The notes: generated by a model not told the origin, from the letters alone. 64,000 nt of DNA from Microbulbifer mangrovi (GCF_002009015.1 NZ_LZDE01000342.1:1-64000); one strand, 5' to 3'; numbered from the stretch's first letter, positions 20,614-29,942 are shown. Program-made: numbers and translations.

Positions 20614-21740
20614 TAGTGCCCCACTCCCTGACCCAAGCGGCCGGACGGATCGGCGCTGCTGTAAAATCGCGACCGGAAGAGTACCGGATTAAACAGTCCC
20701 TGCGGATCCAGCGCGTCGCGCAGTGCGCGATGCCACTCCGGGGCATCCGCCTGAACAGAGATCACCGGTCCGCGCAATACCTGGACGAAGCCACCCAGGT
20801 CGGCAGCTTCACGGGCGAGCGCGTGGTGATCGCCATCCCGCACCCAAACCCGTGCACCTTCCCACTCAATCAGCGCCTGCCCGGCACGCACCGGTATTTG
20901 GGCATATCGGGGCAAATGCACACACGCGAGTCGCTCACCGCAGAAAAACGGCAGCTGTAAATTCGCCAAGGATGCCCAGTCGAAATCCGCAGTGTCGCCG
21001 CCCAATTGCGTGATCAGGTCCTGCACCGCGACGGCTCGCCCACTGATACGCAGGTGCAGGCGTCCATCCAGATAACAGGTACCGGTAAGTAACGGTCGCA
21101 GTTCGCGTGTGCGGCGCCACCACCGGCCCAACTCGTCGCGCGGGACCTCAAAACTCACCGAGGCCATATGTTCAGTGCGAGGTTGCAGGCGCAAAGTGAC
21201 ATCCAGAATCGCCCCCAGGGTACCCAGCGCCCCCACTTGCAGGCGCGCCAGATCATAGCCCGCTACATTTTTCATGACCTGCCCGCCGAAGTTGACGATT
21301 TCACCGCGGCCATTGATAAGCCTGCAGCCCAGCAGGCTGTCGCGCAGTGCCATACCAAACGCGCGGGAAGGTCCGTCCCAGCCGGAAGCAATGGCGCCAC
21401 CCAGGGTACTTGTTGCGCAAGGTTGCGGTATTTCCGCAGCGAAGCTCTGGTTATGCTCTATCAGTAACGCTTCCAGTTCGCTCAGGGGTGTACCCGCGCG
21501 GGCACGCAGGGTGAGTTCCTCAGGCTGGTAGTCGATGACGCCCCGGTGCGCACCAATTGCGAGGGTGGCATCGCCCGGTAATCCCAGTGCGACACGACTG
21601 CCGTTACCTCCCACCACCAGGTGCGGGCGAGGGATCTCAGCGGCCTCAAGCCCCATGTTTGCGGAATAGCATTCGCGTACCTGTGCCGCGAGGCGCTCCG
21701 AATAATCCTGATCCTTGGACGGGTTTATTATTTCATCCAC
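20613..21740 (-). CDS. glcE: GlcE-type FAD-binding subunit of glycolate/D-lactate oxidase
   Basis: FAD-binding type 4 protein of 375 residues, somewhat longer than typical GlcE. The segment LRARAGTPLSELEALL, then PQPCATSTLGGAIASGWDGP, QVMKNVAGYDLARLQVGALG and the C-terminal DPQGLFNP are the conserved blocks. The ATG lies eight bases inside the end of glcD, and its stop overlaps the start of glcF, so the three subunits are translationally coupled. No signal peptide. It acts with GlcD and GlcF as one membrane-associated dehydrogenase feeding electrons to quinone. Confidence 0.92.
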   Translation of the reverse strand: MDEIINPSKDQDYSERLAAQVRECYSANMGLEAAEIPRPHLVVGGNGSRVALGLPGDATLAIGAHRGVIDYQPEELTLRARAGTPLSELEALLIEHNQSFAAEIPQPCATSTLGGAIASGWDGPSRAFGMALRDSLLGCRLINGRGEIVNFGGQVMKNVAGYDLARLQVGALGTLGAILDVTLRLQPRTEHMASVSFEVPRDELGRWWRRTRELRPLLTGTCYLDGRLHLRISGRAVAVQDLITQLGGDTADFDWASLANLQLPFFCGERLACVHLPRYAQIPVRAGQALIEWEGARVWVRDGDHHALAREAADLGGFVQVLRGPVISVQADAPEWHRALRDALDPQGLFNPVLFRSRFYSSADPSGRLGQGVGH

Positions 21741-23187
21741 GAGCGTGCCTCAACGCGCGATATTCCTGACAGCGGGCCAGAGTGGGAATCTGCTTGTCGG
21801 GGTTCAACAACTGGAAAGGATCCAGGGCGCGCTTGATTGCACGAAACTGTTCCAGCTCGGCATCGGTGAATTGGACCGCCATCTGGTTGATTTTTTCGAT
21901 ACCCACGCCGTGTTCGCCGGTGATGGTACCGCCCACGGAGATACAGTATTCGAGGATGTCCGCGGCCAGTTTTTCCGTGCGCTCCAGGGCATCCGGTTCG
22001 CTGCCGTCAAACATGATGATCGGATGCAGGTTGCCATCTCCTGCGTGGAATACATTGGCAACCCGAAGGCGGTATTGATCGGCAAACCGCGCGGTCGCTT
22101 CCAGCACCTCGCCGATACGGTGCCGGGGCACCGTACCGTCAATACAGTAGTAATCCGGACTCAATCGGCCAATGGCCGGGAAAGCACTCTTGCGCCCCTT
22201 CCACCAACGGGCCCTCTGCAACGTATCGGTGGCCAGCTGCACCTGCACTGCGCCCGATGCACTCAACACCTGCTCCACCACCGCAAGCTCCGCGTCGACT
22301 TCCAGGGGGTGTCCGTCCAGATCAATCAGCAGTATCGCTGCCGCTTCCAGGTTATAGCCGGCGTGGCAAAATGCTTCGGTGGCTGAAATAGCGAGCTTGT
22401 CCATCATTTCCAGTGCGGCGGGAATCACGCCAGCCCGCACGATGGCGGATACCGCGTCTGCAGCGGTGCGCACGCTGTCAAAGTCCGCCATCAGGGTATG
22501 TGTTTTTTCCGGTAGTGGTGTCAACTTGACGGTGACTTCGGTAATGACACCCAGCCCACCTTCGCTCCCATGCACCAGTGCCAGCAAGTCGTAACCTGGT
22601 TGGCTGAGGCAATCACCGCCCAGAGTCAGCACTTCACCCACATGGCCCGCTGCGGCGGAAACTACGCGCGCAGAAAGCACATTCTGCACGGTGACGCCGT
22701 ATTTCAGGCAGTGCACGCCGCCGGCATTTTCTGCGACATTACCGCCAATGGAACAAGCGATCTGGGAGGATGGATCCGGCGCATAGTAAAGTCCGTGGGG
22801 CGCTGCGGCAGTAGAAATCTGCTGATTGATTACCCCAGGCTGCACCCGCGCAGTCATTGCGTGCGGGTCCAGGTCAAGAATCCGGTTCATGGGTGCCGTG
22901 ACTAGAAGTAAACCCTGCGCCAAGGGCTTGGCACCCGCGGATAGGCCGGTGCCAGCACCGCGGGAAACCAGAGGCACGCCAAATTCATGGCACAAACGGA
23001 CCGCCGCAACCACATCGTGCTCACTGTGAGCGAGGGCCACCGCAAGCGGCTCCTGACAATAGACCGGTAGCGCATCGCACTCAAACGGAGAGGTATTTTC
23101 GCGCCCACACAGCAAGCGTTCGCCGGGAAACACGCTGCGGAGTGCGGCGAGAAATGCCTGCATACTGGAATCTTCACACTGGGTCAC
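21733..23187 (-). CDS. glcD: GlcD-type catalytic subunit of glycolate/D-lactate oxidase
   Basis: FAD-linked 2-hydroxyacid dehydrogenase of 484 residues. FAD-binding segments read VPLVSRGAGTGLSAGAKP, YYAPDPSSQIACSIGGNVAE and NAGGVHCLKYGVT. The C-terminal substrate region contains NVFHAGDGNLHP and GGTITGEHGVGIEK, the conserved metal/substrate His residues of D-lactate and glycolate dehydrogenases. Start choice: GTG at 23187 has GAGG eight bases upstream; GTG 23196 and ATG 23163 are in-frame alternatives. The preceding acyltransferase gene ends 37 bp upstream on the same strand. In this locus it would convert D-lactate from MurQ to pyruvate. Confidence 0.93.
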   Translation of the reverse strand: MTQCEDSSMQAFLAALRSVFPGERLLCGRENTSPFECDALPVYCQEPLAVALAHSEHDVVAAVRLCHEFGVPLVSRGAGTGLSAGAKPLAQGLLLVTAPMNRILDLDPHAMTARVQPGVINQQISTAAAPHGLYYAPDPSSQIACSIGGNVAENAGGVHCLKYGVTVQNVLSARVVSAAAGHVGEVLTLGGDCLSQPGYDLLALVHGSEGGLGVITEVTVKLTPLPEKTHTLMADFDSVRTAADAVSAIVRAGVIPAALEMMDKLAISATEAFCHAGYNLEAAAILLIDLDGHPLEVDAELAVVEQVLSASGAVQVQLATDTLQRARWWKGRKSAFPAIGRLSPDYYCIDGTVPRHRIGEVLEATARFADQYRLRVANVFHAGDGNLHPIIMFDGSEPDALERTEKLAADILEYCISVGGTITGEHGVGIEKINQMAVQFTDAELEQFRAIKRALDPFQLLNPDKQIPTLARCQEYRALRHARG

Positions 23188-23224
23188 GCGGTCCACCTCA
23201 ACCAGAGAGTCAATACAGCGAAGC

Positions 23225-24412
23225 TCACACTTTCCAGATAATACGACGACGGTACATCTGCCACATCACCAGATAAAACAGTGCCAGGCTAGACACCGCA
23301 AATGCCAGCGATCCACCGTAGCTGCCAAATAAAGGCTGGAACACAGTATGGAACAACCAGCCTTTGAGCGTGGTATCCCCTACGGGCAGCATGATCAGCA
23401 GTCTTCCTACCACGCCCGCGAGCATAAACAGGGCAATGGCATTGACGCCGAACACTAGCAGCGGCGCCAGTGCGCGACGGCGTTCGCGGATATCCACCAG
23501 ATAATAGAGACCAGCCAGCAACAGCGCGGACACACCGGCGGTAACCAGCGCAAAACTCGGCGACCAGAGCGCCTTGTTAATGGGCACCAGCGGATGCAGT
23601 AACTGCCCCACTATCAACATAGCAGCGCCGCCCAATGCCCAGATTCGACACAGGCGCAATTGTGATGTGCGATCCGCCCCCGCTTGCTTCCAGGCGAGAC
23701 CGGCCAACACTCCCAGCAGACAGGTGGAAGCAGCCGCAAAGGTGGTCAGCACCCCCTCGGGATCGAATGGGAAAGGCTCGGCGCTGCGGTAATACACATG
23801 TTCGGCGCCAAGGAGCCACTGGTCGAGCCAGGCAGAGAAATGATTGCCGAATACCAATTGCCCCTGAAAGGTGTCACCGGCGGCATTCTGATAGGGCAAA
23901 AACACCATCATCAGCCACGGTAACAGACAACAGAGCCCGGTCGCGATCACCAGTCCTCGCACAGAAAGCCAGCGCACCAGATAACAGCAGAAAATGTAAA
24001 CTAGTGCGATGCGCTGCAATACGCCCATCCAGCGAATGCCTTCCAGGCGATCCTCCACCCAGCTGTAAGCGCTATCACGAAAATTGTAAAAAAATACCGC
24101 CAGAAACAGTCCCAGGGCAAACAGCTTGATGGCCCTGCTCCACTGCGTCCAGCCGACCGCGGGAAAAGGTCTGCTGCGCCCACAGGAGAGCACCATGGAT
24201 AATCCAACCACAAACAGAAACAGTGGGAAAATCACATCGGTCGGTGTCCAGCCATGCCACTCTGCATGGGCCATAGGCGCGTAGACGTAAGACCAGCTGC
24301 CGGGATTGTTGACCAGAACCATGGCGGCAATGGCGAGCCCCCGCAGCAGGTCCACCGACATCAGCCGACCGCCAGGTACTTGTTGCAGGATATCGTTGAT
24401 GTGCCGCCGCAC
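23225..24412 (-). CDS. NagX-like integral membrane acyltransferase (DUF5009/HGSNAT type)
   Basis: Membrane protein of 395 residues with about ten hydrophobic helices. The N-terminal RLMSVDLLRGLAIAAMVLVN, then the NPGSWSYVYAPMAHAEWHGW block and PTDVIFPLFLFVVGLSMVLS, are the signature of the heparan-alpha-glucosaminide N-acetyltransferase catalytic family. In bacteria this family includes NagX of chitin/GlcNAc pathways and acetylates amino sugars across the membrane. The start is GTG 24412 with GGAG eight bases upstream, immediately after the stop of the NamZ-dipeptidase gene. In this setting it could re-acetylate de-N-acetylated muropeptide sugars, which is inference. Confidence 0.85.
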   Translation of the reverse strand: MRRHINDILQQVPGGRLMSVDLLRGLAIAAMVLVNNPGSWSYVYAPMAHAEWHGWTPTDVIFPLFLFVVGLSMVLSCGRSRPFPAVGWTQWSRAIKLFALGLFLAVFFYNFRDSAYSWVEDRLEGIRWMGVLQRIALVYIFCCYLVRWLSVRGLVIATGLCCLLPWLMMVFLPYQNAAGDTFQGQLVFGNHFSAWLDQWLLGAEHVYYRSAEPFPFDPEGVLTTFAAASTCLLGVLAGLAWKQAGADRTSQLRLCRIWALGGAAMLIVGQLLHPLVPINKALWSPSFALVTAGVSALLLAGLYYLVDIRERRRALAPLLVFGVNAIALFMLAGVVGRLLIMLPVGDTTLKGWLFHTVFQPLFGSYGGSLAFAVSSLALFYLVMWQMYRRRIIWKV

Positions 24413-24414
24413 TC

Positions 24415-26283
24415 TTATTTCTCCGGGTACAGCAGGTAAGGCTGCCGCTGTTCGCGATAGGCAGCGAGATCCGCCTGCCAGGAATCACGAATCTTTTCCG
24501 CACTGGCACCGTCCATGATGGCTTTGCGCAACTGGTCTGTACCCGCGAGTTTGTCGAAAAAGCGGGGGCGTGAGAAAAACACCTCGGGCGACACTCCGGT
24601 GCGCAGGGACCAGGAGAGTAAAGGCTCGAGTGAAAAGCGCACACGTGAATCCGCATTGCGTAAATCGTCGCCTTTCAGTGATGTACCCTTGTGCTTGGGA
24701 TTCTCGCTGGCACCGGCCACCGGCTGCGGGGTAAACGCGAAGGTGCCCTGCCGATCGTCCGGATGCCCCAGCACCTGAAATGGAAATGCAGTACCGCGCC
24801 CGACACTCACCGTGGTGCCCTCGAACAGCCCCAGCGAAGGGTACAGCCGGATGGACAAGTCATTAGGCAGGTTCGGCGATGGACGCACAGGTAAGCTGTA
24901 CGCCATGCTCTTGCGGTAGTTCGCCGCCGGGATCACGGTCAGCGCACATTGCGCACCACCTTCGAGCCAGCCTTCCCCGTTAATCATTTGCGCCAGCTCA
25001 CCCACCGTCATACCGTGTACCAGTGGGATGGGGTGCATACCCACAAAGCTCTGAAAAGATTTTTCCAGCACCGGCCCATCGATATAGTCCCCATTCGGGT
25101 TCGGTCGATCCAGCACCATCAGCGGCACCTGGTGATCGGCACAGGCCTGCATCAGATAATGGAGAGAACTGATGTAGGTGTAGAAGCGCACCCCTACATC
25201 CTGGATATCAAATACCAGCCAATCCAGTTCCGCCAGATTCTCCGCGCTCGGTGCGTAGTTGCCACCGTACAGGGAGACAATTGGCAGCCCGCTCGGGCCG
25301 TCGATACCATCTTCGACTTTGCCACCATTTTCCACGTTACCGCGTACACCGTGTTCCAGTGCGAATATTTTCTGCAGACTCACCTGCCGTTGCTGCAGAA
25401 AGTCAATCAGGTGCAACTCGCCAACGCGGGAAGTCTGGTTTACCACAAGCCCCACTTTCTGATTGCGCAGCAGCGGCAGGTAGAGGTCGGCCTGCTCTGC
25501 ACCGGTACGTAGCGCAGATGTGCGGGTGTCGCCATCCGTCAGCACGGCTTGCGCCACGGGCACATCAAAATAGGTGTCCGGGTAAGGCTCGGGTTTGAAC
25601 GTGTAGTGCCACCACTCCTGCGTATAATTGACAAATCCCTCAGAAGTCATAACTTCACGCAGGCGCAGGCGATTGGCACGTGCAGCGGTATCGTTCAACG
25701 GATATTCTGTCGCCGAGCGCTCATCCATAAAATCAAAACCGGTACCCATATCCAGTGCCTCACCGGTATCAACCTGGTACAGGGTCAAATCCACGGTGGC
25801 ACCACGACTGTGCCCAGAGCGTTCAGCAATATAGCCGCGTTCAAACATCTCGGATTTTTTCTCGCGAGGATAAAAATCCGCTTTGGTGCTGTGATCTTCG
25901 GGAGCAGCGGCCCAGCGCACGAAATGATTGACAGCCTGCTGGGGGCGATAGCAGTCAAACAATTCGAGACCCAGCCCTTCTTGCGCCAGCCGATCCGCTA
26001 CTTTTTCCAGCGCGCGGGCGGCTGCCGGCGCCAACAGACAGAGGTTTTCCCGGTACCCATCCAGAGGCTCGCCCACCAGGTTGTTGGCCGTTACATAGCG
26101 CATGGCGACCTTGATATTGCGACCGCGCACTGCTACAAAATCTGGATTTTCCGGGGTAACCGCACTGGCCGCTTCCACCTGGCGACTTTCATCCTGCGAA
26201 TAACACGCGGTGAGCCCAACACCGGCAATGACCACTGCGCCAACCAGGGCGAAAAACGCACCTTGCTTCCATCCCTTTTTCAC
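24415..26283 (-). CDS. Lipoprotein fusion of VanX-like D-Ala-D-Ala dipeptidase and NamZ exo-N-acetylmuramidase
   Basis: Two enzymes in one 622-residue exported protein. Residues 1-27 are a lipoprotein signal ending in GVGLTAC. Residues about 50-240 form an M15 metallopeptidase of the VanX/DdpX kind: CYRP (R113), SGHSRGATVD (H158 and D165, zinc ligands) and EWWH (E223 catalytic, H226 ligand) are all present. Residues about 262-622 form DUF1343, the NamZ family that removes MurNAc from non-reducing ends of peptidoglycan chains (GLVVNQTSRVG, FALEHGVRGN, VFDIQDVGVRFYTYISS, LDRPNPNG, RPSPNLPN, EGTTVSVGRGT). The GTG start overlaps the stop of the decarboxylase gene (GTGA) and has GGGGAGG upstream. 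The fusion would strip both sugar and terminal D-Ala dipeptide from imported fragments. Confidence 0.92.
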   Translation of the reverse strand: MKKGWKQGAFFALVGAVVIAGVGLTACYSQDESRQVEAASAVTPENPDFVAVRGRNIKVAMRYVTANNLVGEPLDGYRENLCLLAPAAARALEKVADRLAQEGLGLELFDCYRPQQAVNHFVRWAAAPEDHSTKADFYPREKKSEMFERGYIAERSGHSRGATVDLTLYQVDTGEALDMGTGFDFMDERSATEYPLNDTAARANRLRLREVMTSEGFVNYTQEWWHYTFKPEPYPDTYFDVPVAQAVLTDGDTRTSALRTGAEQADLYLPLLRNQKVGLVVNQTSRVGELHLIDFLQQRQVSLQKIFALEHGVRGNVENGGKVEDGIDGPSGLPIVSLYGGNYAPSAENLAELDWLVFDIQDVGVRFYTYISSLHYLMQACADHQVPLMVLDRPNPNGDYIDGPVLEKSFQSFVGMHPIPLVHGMTVGELAQMINGEGWLEGGAQCALTVIPAANYRKSMAYSLPVRPSPNLPNDLSIRLYPSLGLFEGTTVSVGRGTAFPFQVLGHPDDRQGTFAFTPQPVAGASENPKHKGTSLKGDDLRNADSRVRFSLEPLLSWSLRTGVSPEVFFSRPRFFDKLAGTDQLRKAIMDGASAEKIRDSWQADLAAYREQRQPYLLYPEK

Positions 26284-28340
26284 ACTGCCTCCCCGGATGA
26301 TCCAACACGGGACGCCAGAACCTCTGACGACGCCGCGGTGTTGTGCAACGTGAATAGTTCCGCGTATTCCTGCATCGCTGAAACGGTCTCACTCTCGGTC
26401 AAAACACGCAGCGCCGGGAGCAGATCCACGCGACGCAGGCCGTGCATTTCCAGATCGGCACGCTCGCTGGTGAACGCGATGATGGCATCGAGAATTTTTT
26501 CGGTAATTTCCTGGCCGGGCACCAGTAGAGGGATACCCGGCGGATACGGGACCACTTCATCACAGGCAACGCGACCGATTAATGCCGCGCGTCCATCCCC
26601 TTCCCACGCAAGTTTCTCCCCGCGGGCAAAATATGCTGTGCGCGGCAGGGCCACAATCGCACTGAGGTCGGGCAGTCGCTGTCCGCGTACAGGCTCTCCA
26701 TCATTGCCAATGGAAGCAACCCGGCGCGCCCGCATACTGTACGCTTCATCCGACAACTTGCGCAGTGCCTGCTTCAGACGCAATACCTTGCTCTCGGTGG
26801 TGCCGATAGTGACCAGGAAAGACAGTGTATTGTGGGTGTTCTTCTCTACCTGAATTCCGAATTCGGTAAATAACGCAGCCTGCGCGTCCGGTGCACTAAC
26901 ACCCGCACATCCCACATCAATGGTTACTTTTGTAGGGTCGAGGCGAATGTCGTCCTTGGCCAACACACGGCCACAGAGGTCTTCCGCGTTAAGGCTTTGA
27001 AAAACGGTATTCTGATCGACAAACTGACGAATTTCTTCCGCAAACCCCAAAGTGCGATCCAGTACCTGATAGCCCTCAATACTCATCTGCTTGCGCGCCA
27101 CATCCAGACTGGCAATCATGCCGTACTGCGGGCTGGTTGAGGTGTGCATATTGATATCTTCACGAAATCCGGCTGTGTCGAACCCTTCGCGATCGCGTCC
27201 GTTGTTCGAAGACCGCCAAGAAAAATCTCCGACGTGAATCATGCTCGCCTGTGAAAAAGCCGACAGCATCTTGTGCGTTGACTGGGTAACAAAGTCGGCA
27301 CCACATTCCAGCGCCGTCGGGCGCAGCACCGGGTGAAAACGACCGTGTGCATACCAGGCTTCATCGATCAGGACAAACAGTCCCGCGGCGTGCGCGTATT
27401 CAATGATCGGGCGCAGGTCGTAACGCAGGCCATCGTAAGTACATGAAGTTAGTACCAGCAAACGGGCGCCGGGGTTGGCGTCGATGGCACTAAAGATTTC
27501 CCGCTTAGGCACCGGACCGTAAATGCCATAGTGTTGATTAACGGCAGACTCGAGGTAAACAGGCAGCGCACCGCTCATAATCATCGCGTGGTGTACAGAC
27601 TTGTGGCAATTGCGGTCGACGATTACCCGATCGCCATGACGCAGCAGGTGCTGCAGCACGATTTTGTTTGAGGTGGAGGTGCCATTGGTGACAAAGTAAC
27701 TCTGGTGCGCACCAAATGCTTTGGCGGTAAGTTGCTGGGCCTGACGAATCACACTGATGGGGTCCATCAGCGAGTCCAGCATTTTTACGCTCACTGAAAG
27801 GTCGGTATTGAAGATATGCTCGCCCATAAATCGATAAAAATCAGCGATCCATGGGCTGGTGCTTAGACTATCACCACTGGAGTGTCCAGGGGTATGCCAG
27901 GAATCTCGCGCTGCGTAGACATACTCCCGCAATGCATCGGCAAAAGGGGTTGCGATGCGTTCCAGCAGAATTCGCCGCAAGGTGCGGTACACCACGCCGT
28001 AATTGGACTCGCCCCGGGAAATCACACATTCAAAGCCTGCGCCGCTGGCTTCATCCGCACCAGTCAGTATTACACTGTCGATCTCCGCCCGCCGCGCCCG
28101 CACCCGCGCCAGGATAGCGGCCACACTGTCGTCACTGAGCCCCTTATCGTCCACCACCAGGATCTGCAGGGCACCACGTGCGAGCACCGATTCCAACCCT
28201 TCCTCGCTGACGTGCGTGAATGCCAGCGCGACGGGCGCATCCATATCGTGGTCGGCGAGCGGTTTCAGCTCTTCTGTCCAGCGAGCGGCAAATGCATTGT
28301 CGCTGGTAAGTAGTACTATTTCACAAGGGCACTGCGTCAT
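26280..28340 (-). CDS. Orn/Lys/Arg decarboxylase (PLP, fold type I)
   Basis: PLP enzyme of 686 residues. An N-terminal response-regulator-like wing domain (about 1-120: LQILVVDDKGLSDDSV) precedes the PLP core. In the core, DRNCHKSVHHAMI, FVLIDEAWYAHGRFHP and STHKMLSAFSQ (PLP-binding K357) match the inducible lysine, ornithine and arginine decarboxylases. The C-terminal domain includes YPPGIPLLVPGQEI. I chose ATG 28340, preceded by AAGGGAAAGC. It follows an NhaC-type transporter by 57 bp and overlaps the NamZ fusion gene by four bases. Substrate specificity cannot be read. Lysine, which arises from meso-DAP of the stem peptide after DAP decarboxylation, is an attractive guess in this operon. 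Confidence 0.9.
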   Translation of the reverse strand: MTQCPCEIVLLTSDNAFAARWTEELKPLADHDMDAPVALAFTHVSEEGLESVLARGALQILVVDDKGLSDDSVAAILARVRARRAEIDSVILTGADEASGAGFECVISRGESNYGVVYRTLRRILLERIATPFADALREYVYAARDSWHTPGHSSGDSLSTSPWIADFYRFMGEHIFNTDLSVSVKMLDSLMDPISVIRQAQQLTAKAFGAHQSYFVTNGTSTSNKIVLQHLLRHGDRVIVDRNCHKSVHHAMIMSGALPVYLESAVNQHYGIYGPVPKREIFSAIDANPGARLLVLTSCTYDGLRYDLRPIIEYAHAAGLFVLIDEAWYAHGRFHPVLRPTALECGADFVTQSTHKMLSAFSQASMIHVGDFSWRSSNNGRDREGFDTAGFREDINMHTSTSPQYGMIASLDVARKQMSIEGYQVLDRTLGFAEEIRQFVDQNTVFQSLNAEDLCGRVLAKDDIRLDPTKVTIDVGCAGVSAPDAQAALFTEFGIQVEKNTHNTLSFLVTIGTTESKVLRLKQALRKLSDEAYSMRARRVASIGNDGEPVRGQRLPDLSAIVALPRTAYFARGEKLAWEGDGRAALIGRVACDEVVPYPPGIPLLVPGQEITEKILDAIIAFTSERADLEMHGLRRVDLLPALRVLTESETVSAMQEYAELFTLHNTAASSEVLASRVGSSGEAV

Positions 28341-28397
28341 TGTGCTTTCCCTTGTTGGCAACCCTTGCTATGCATCCCTATCTCTCCCTATCCAGCC

Positions 28398-29792
28398 TTA
28401 CAGCATCAGGTAACCGAGCACGATAAACCCGAATGCACTCACCGCACCGGCACGCAGCGCATAAGGTATCTGCGTGCGGACATGCTCGATATGCTCGGTG
28501 CCGGCCGCCAGGGACGACACGATGGTGGTATCGGAAATAGGTGAACTGTGATCTCCAAAAATGCCACCAGACAGCACCGCGGCGACGAACAGCGCCGGTT
28601 CCGCACCCAGCGCACTGGCCACGGGAATAGCGATCGGCAACATGATTGAAAAGGTTCCCCAGCTCGAACCGACGGAGAAAGCAATTACCCCGGATACCAG
28701 AAAAATAACCACGGGCAGCAATGCCAGGGGAATCGAATCCCCCACCAATCCCGCAACATACTGCCCCGTCCCCAGGGTTTTCGAGATGGCACCCAAAGCA
28801 AGCGCCAGTACCAGAATGATCGCCAACGGCAACATGCGACCGGCGCCTTCCATCCAGGTGTGGCTGAGCTCATCCAACGACATACCGCGCTGCAACAATA
28901 CCATCACGGAAACCGTAGTAAGGGCAGCCAGGGACGCCCAGAGTACGGAAGTGGATCCGGAGCCCTCAAAAATCTTGCCATCGCCGGTGATCCACAAGCT
29001 GAACGGCATCGCCAGAATCAGCACCAGTACCGGCAGCAGCATATTAATGGCCCGCGGCTTGATATGGCTTTTTTCACCCGTACTCGCACTGATGTCGATA
29101 CCGTCCAGTTCACCGCCACTGGTGCGCGCCTGCACCTCGGCCATAGGGCCCGGATTGTAATTGCGGGAAATCGTGTAGGCCGTAAGCGCAACAGCAGCGA
29201 TTGCATACAGGTTTAATGGAATACTCGCCAGTAGAACTTTTAACGGTTCCTCCACACCGAGTCCATCCAAAAGCCCGAGGTTAAAAGCTCCCCAGGCATT
29301 CAATGGAATCAACATGCACACCGGCGCCGAGGTAGAGTCGATAATGTATGCGAGTTTTTCCCGTGCGATTTTGAAACGGTCGAACAGCGGGCGCGATACG
29401 GTGCCCGCTACCAGCACCGTTATATTCGACTCAATAAAGATAACGATGCCCACCAGCCATGCCATCCACTGCGCCCGTTTGCCGTTGGTGACCCAGCGAC
29501 TGCGCTCGAGAAACCGTACAAAGCCGCTGACTGCTCCACAGCGCTCCAGGGTGATAATGAATGCCCCGATAACCAGGGTGAACATCACTACCCGCGCGTC
29601 ACCGGGATTGGCCAGAACCGCCAACACACCATCCAGCGCCTGGGCCAAAGAGGCAAAAAAACCGTCGTGATTCAGCAAAAAGAACCCCAGCCAGATACCG
29701 GCGAACAGCGCCAGGTAAACCTGCCGGGTCAATAGTGCCAGACCAATGGCAATAAACGGTGGCAACAGCGTGAGCCAGGAAAGTTCAGTCAT
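28398..29792 (-). CDS. NhaC-family Na+/H+ antiporter or amino-acid transporter
   Basis: Membrane protein of 464 residues with about a dozen helices. Conserved NhaC blocks include WLVGIVIFIESNITVLVAGT, DSTSAPVCMLIPLNAWGAF, VSGVIAFSVGSSWGTFSIML and GGIFGDHSSPISDTTIVSS. The family contains Na+/H+ antiporters and the lysine-riboswitch-linked LysW-type transporters. The ATG at 29792 begins the first helix; the upstream open frame starts only with TTG. There is no strong ribosome site. Lying directly before the basic-amino-acid decarboxylase, it might move lysine/DAP or the amine product, or balance protons consumed by decarboxylation. Both are inference. Confidence 0.88.
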   Translation of the reverse strand: MTELSWLTLLPPFIAIGLALLTRQVYLALFAGIWLGFFLLNHDGFFASLAQALDGVLAVLANPGDARVVMFTLVIGAFIITLERCGAVSGFVRFLERSRWVTNGKRAQWMAWLVGIVIFIESNITVLVAGTVSRPLFDRFKIAREKLAYIIDSTSAPVCMLIPLNAWGAFNLGLLDGLGVEEPLKVLLASIPLNLYAIAAVALTAYTISRNYNPGPMAEVQARTSGGELDGIDISASTGEKSHIKPRAINMLLPVLVLILAMPFSLWITGDGKIFEGSGSTSVLWASLAALTTVSVMVLLQRGMSLDELSHTWMEGAGRMLPLAIILVLALALGAISKTLGTGQYVAGLVGDSIPLALLPVVIFLVSGVIAFSVGSSWGTFSIMLPIAIPVASALGAEPALFVAAVLSGGIFGDHSSPISDTTIVSSLAAGTEHIEHVRTQIPYALRAGAVSAFGFIVLGYLML

Positions 29793-29882
29793 AAATAGTA
29801 CTGCTATTGTTATATTTTTGATCGGCAGCGATTTGTGCAACGCAAGTTGTCACATGCTACCAGCTGAGCGCCGATAAGAAAT

Positions 29883-29917
29883 GGCGGCAGTTATCGTCTA
29901 AACCGATAGCTGCCACC
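29883..29917 (-). other. Hairpin between ldcA-like and nhaC-like genes
   Basis: On the transcribed strand GGTGGCAGCTATCG and CGATAACTGCCGCC form a 14-bp stem with one G:U pair and one mismatch around a 7-base loop. No T run follows, so it is not a standard terminator. It may stabilise 3' ends or separate expression of the upstream and downstream halves of the operon. Confidence 0.45.
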
Positions 29918-29942
29918 TTACCGAAGTGCGCTTCCGTCACAA

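Noticed and set aside
19330-23187. Reading glcDEF as a glycolate-use operon
   Set aside because: The subunits are of GlcDEF type, but no glycolate pathway genes or GlcC-type regulator are nearby. The position beside murQ and within the NamZ/LdcA operon fits D-lactate better. The glc symbols are kept for homology only.
24415-26283. Vancomycin-resistance interpretation of the VanX-like domain
   Set aside because: There is no VanA/VanH-like ligase or dehydrogenase nearby, and the domain is exported and fused to NamZ. A nutritional role is more sensible.
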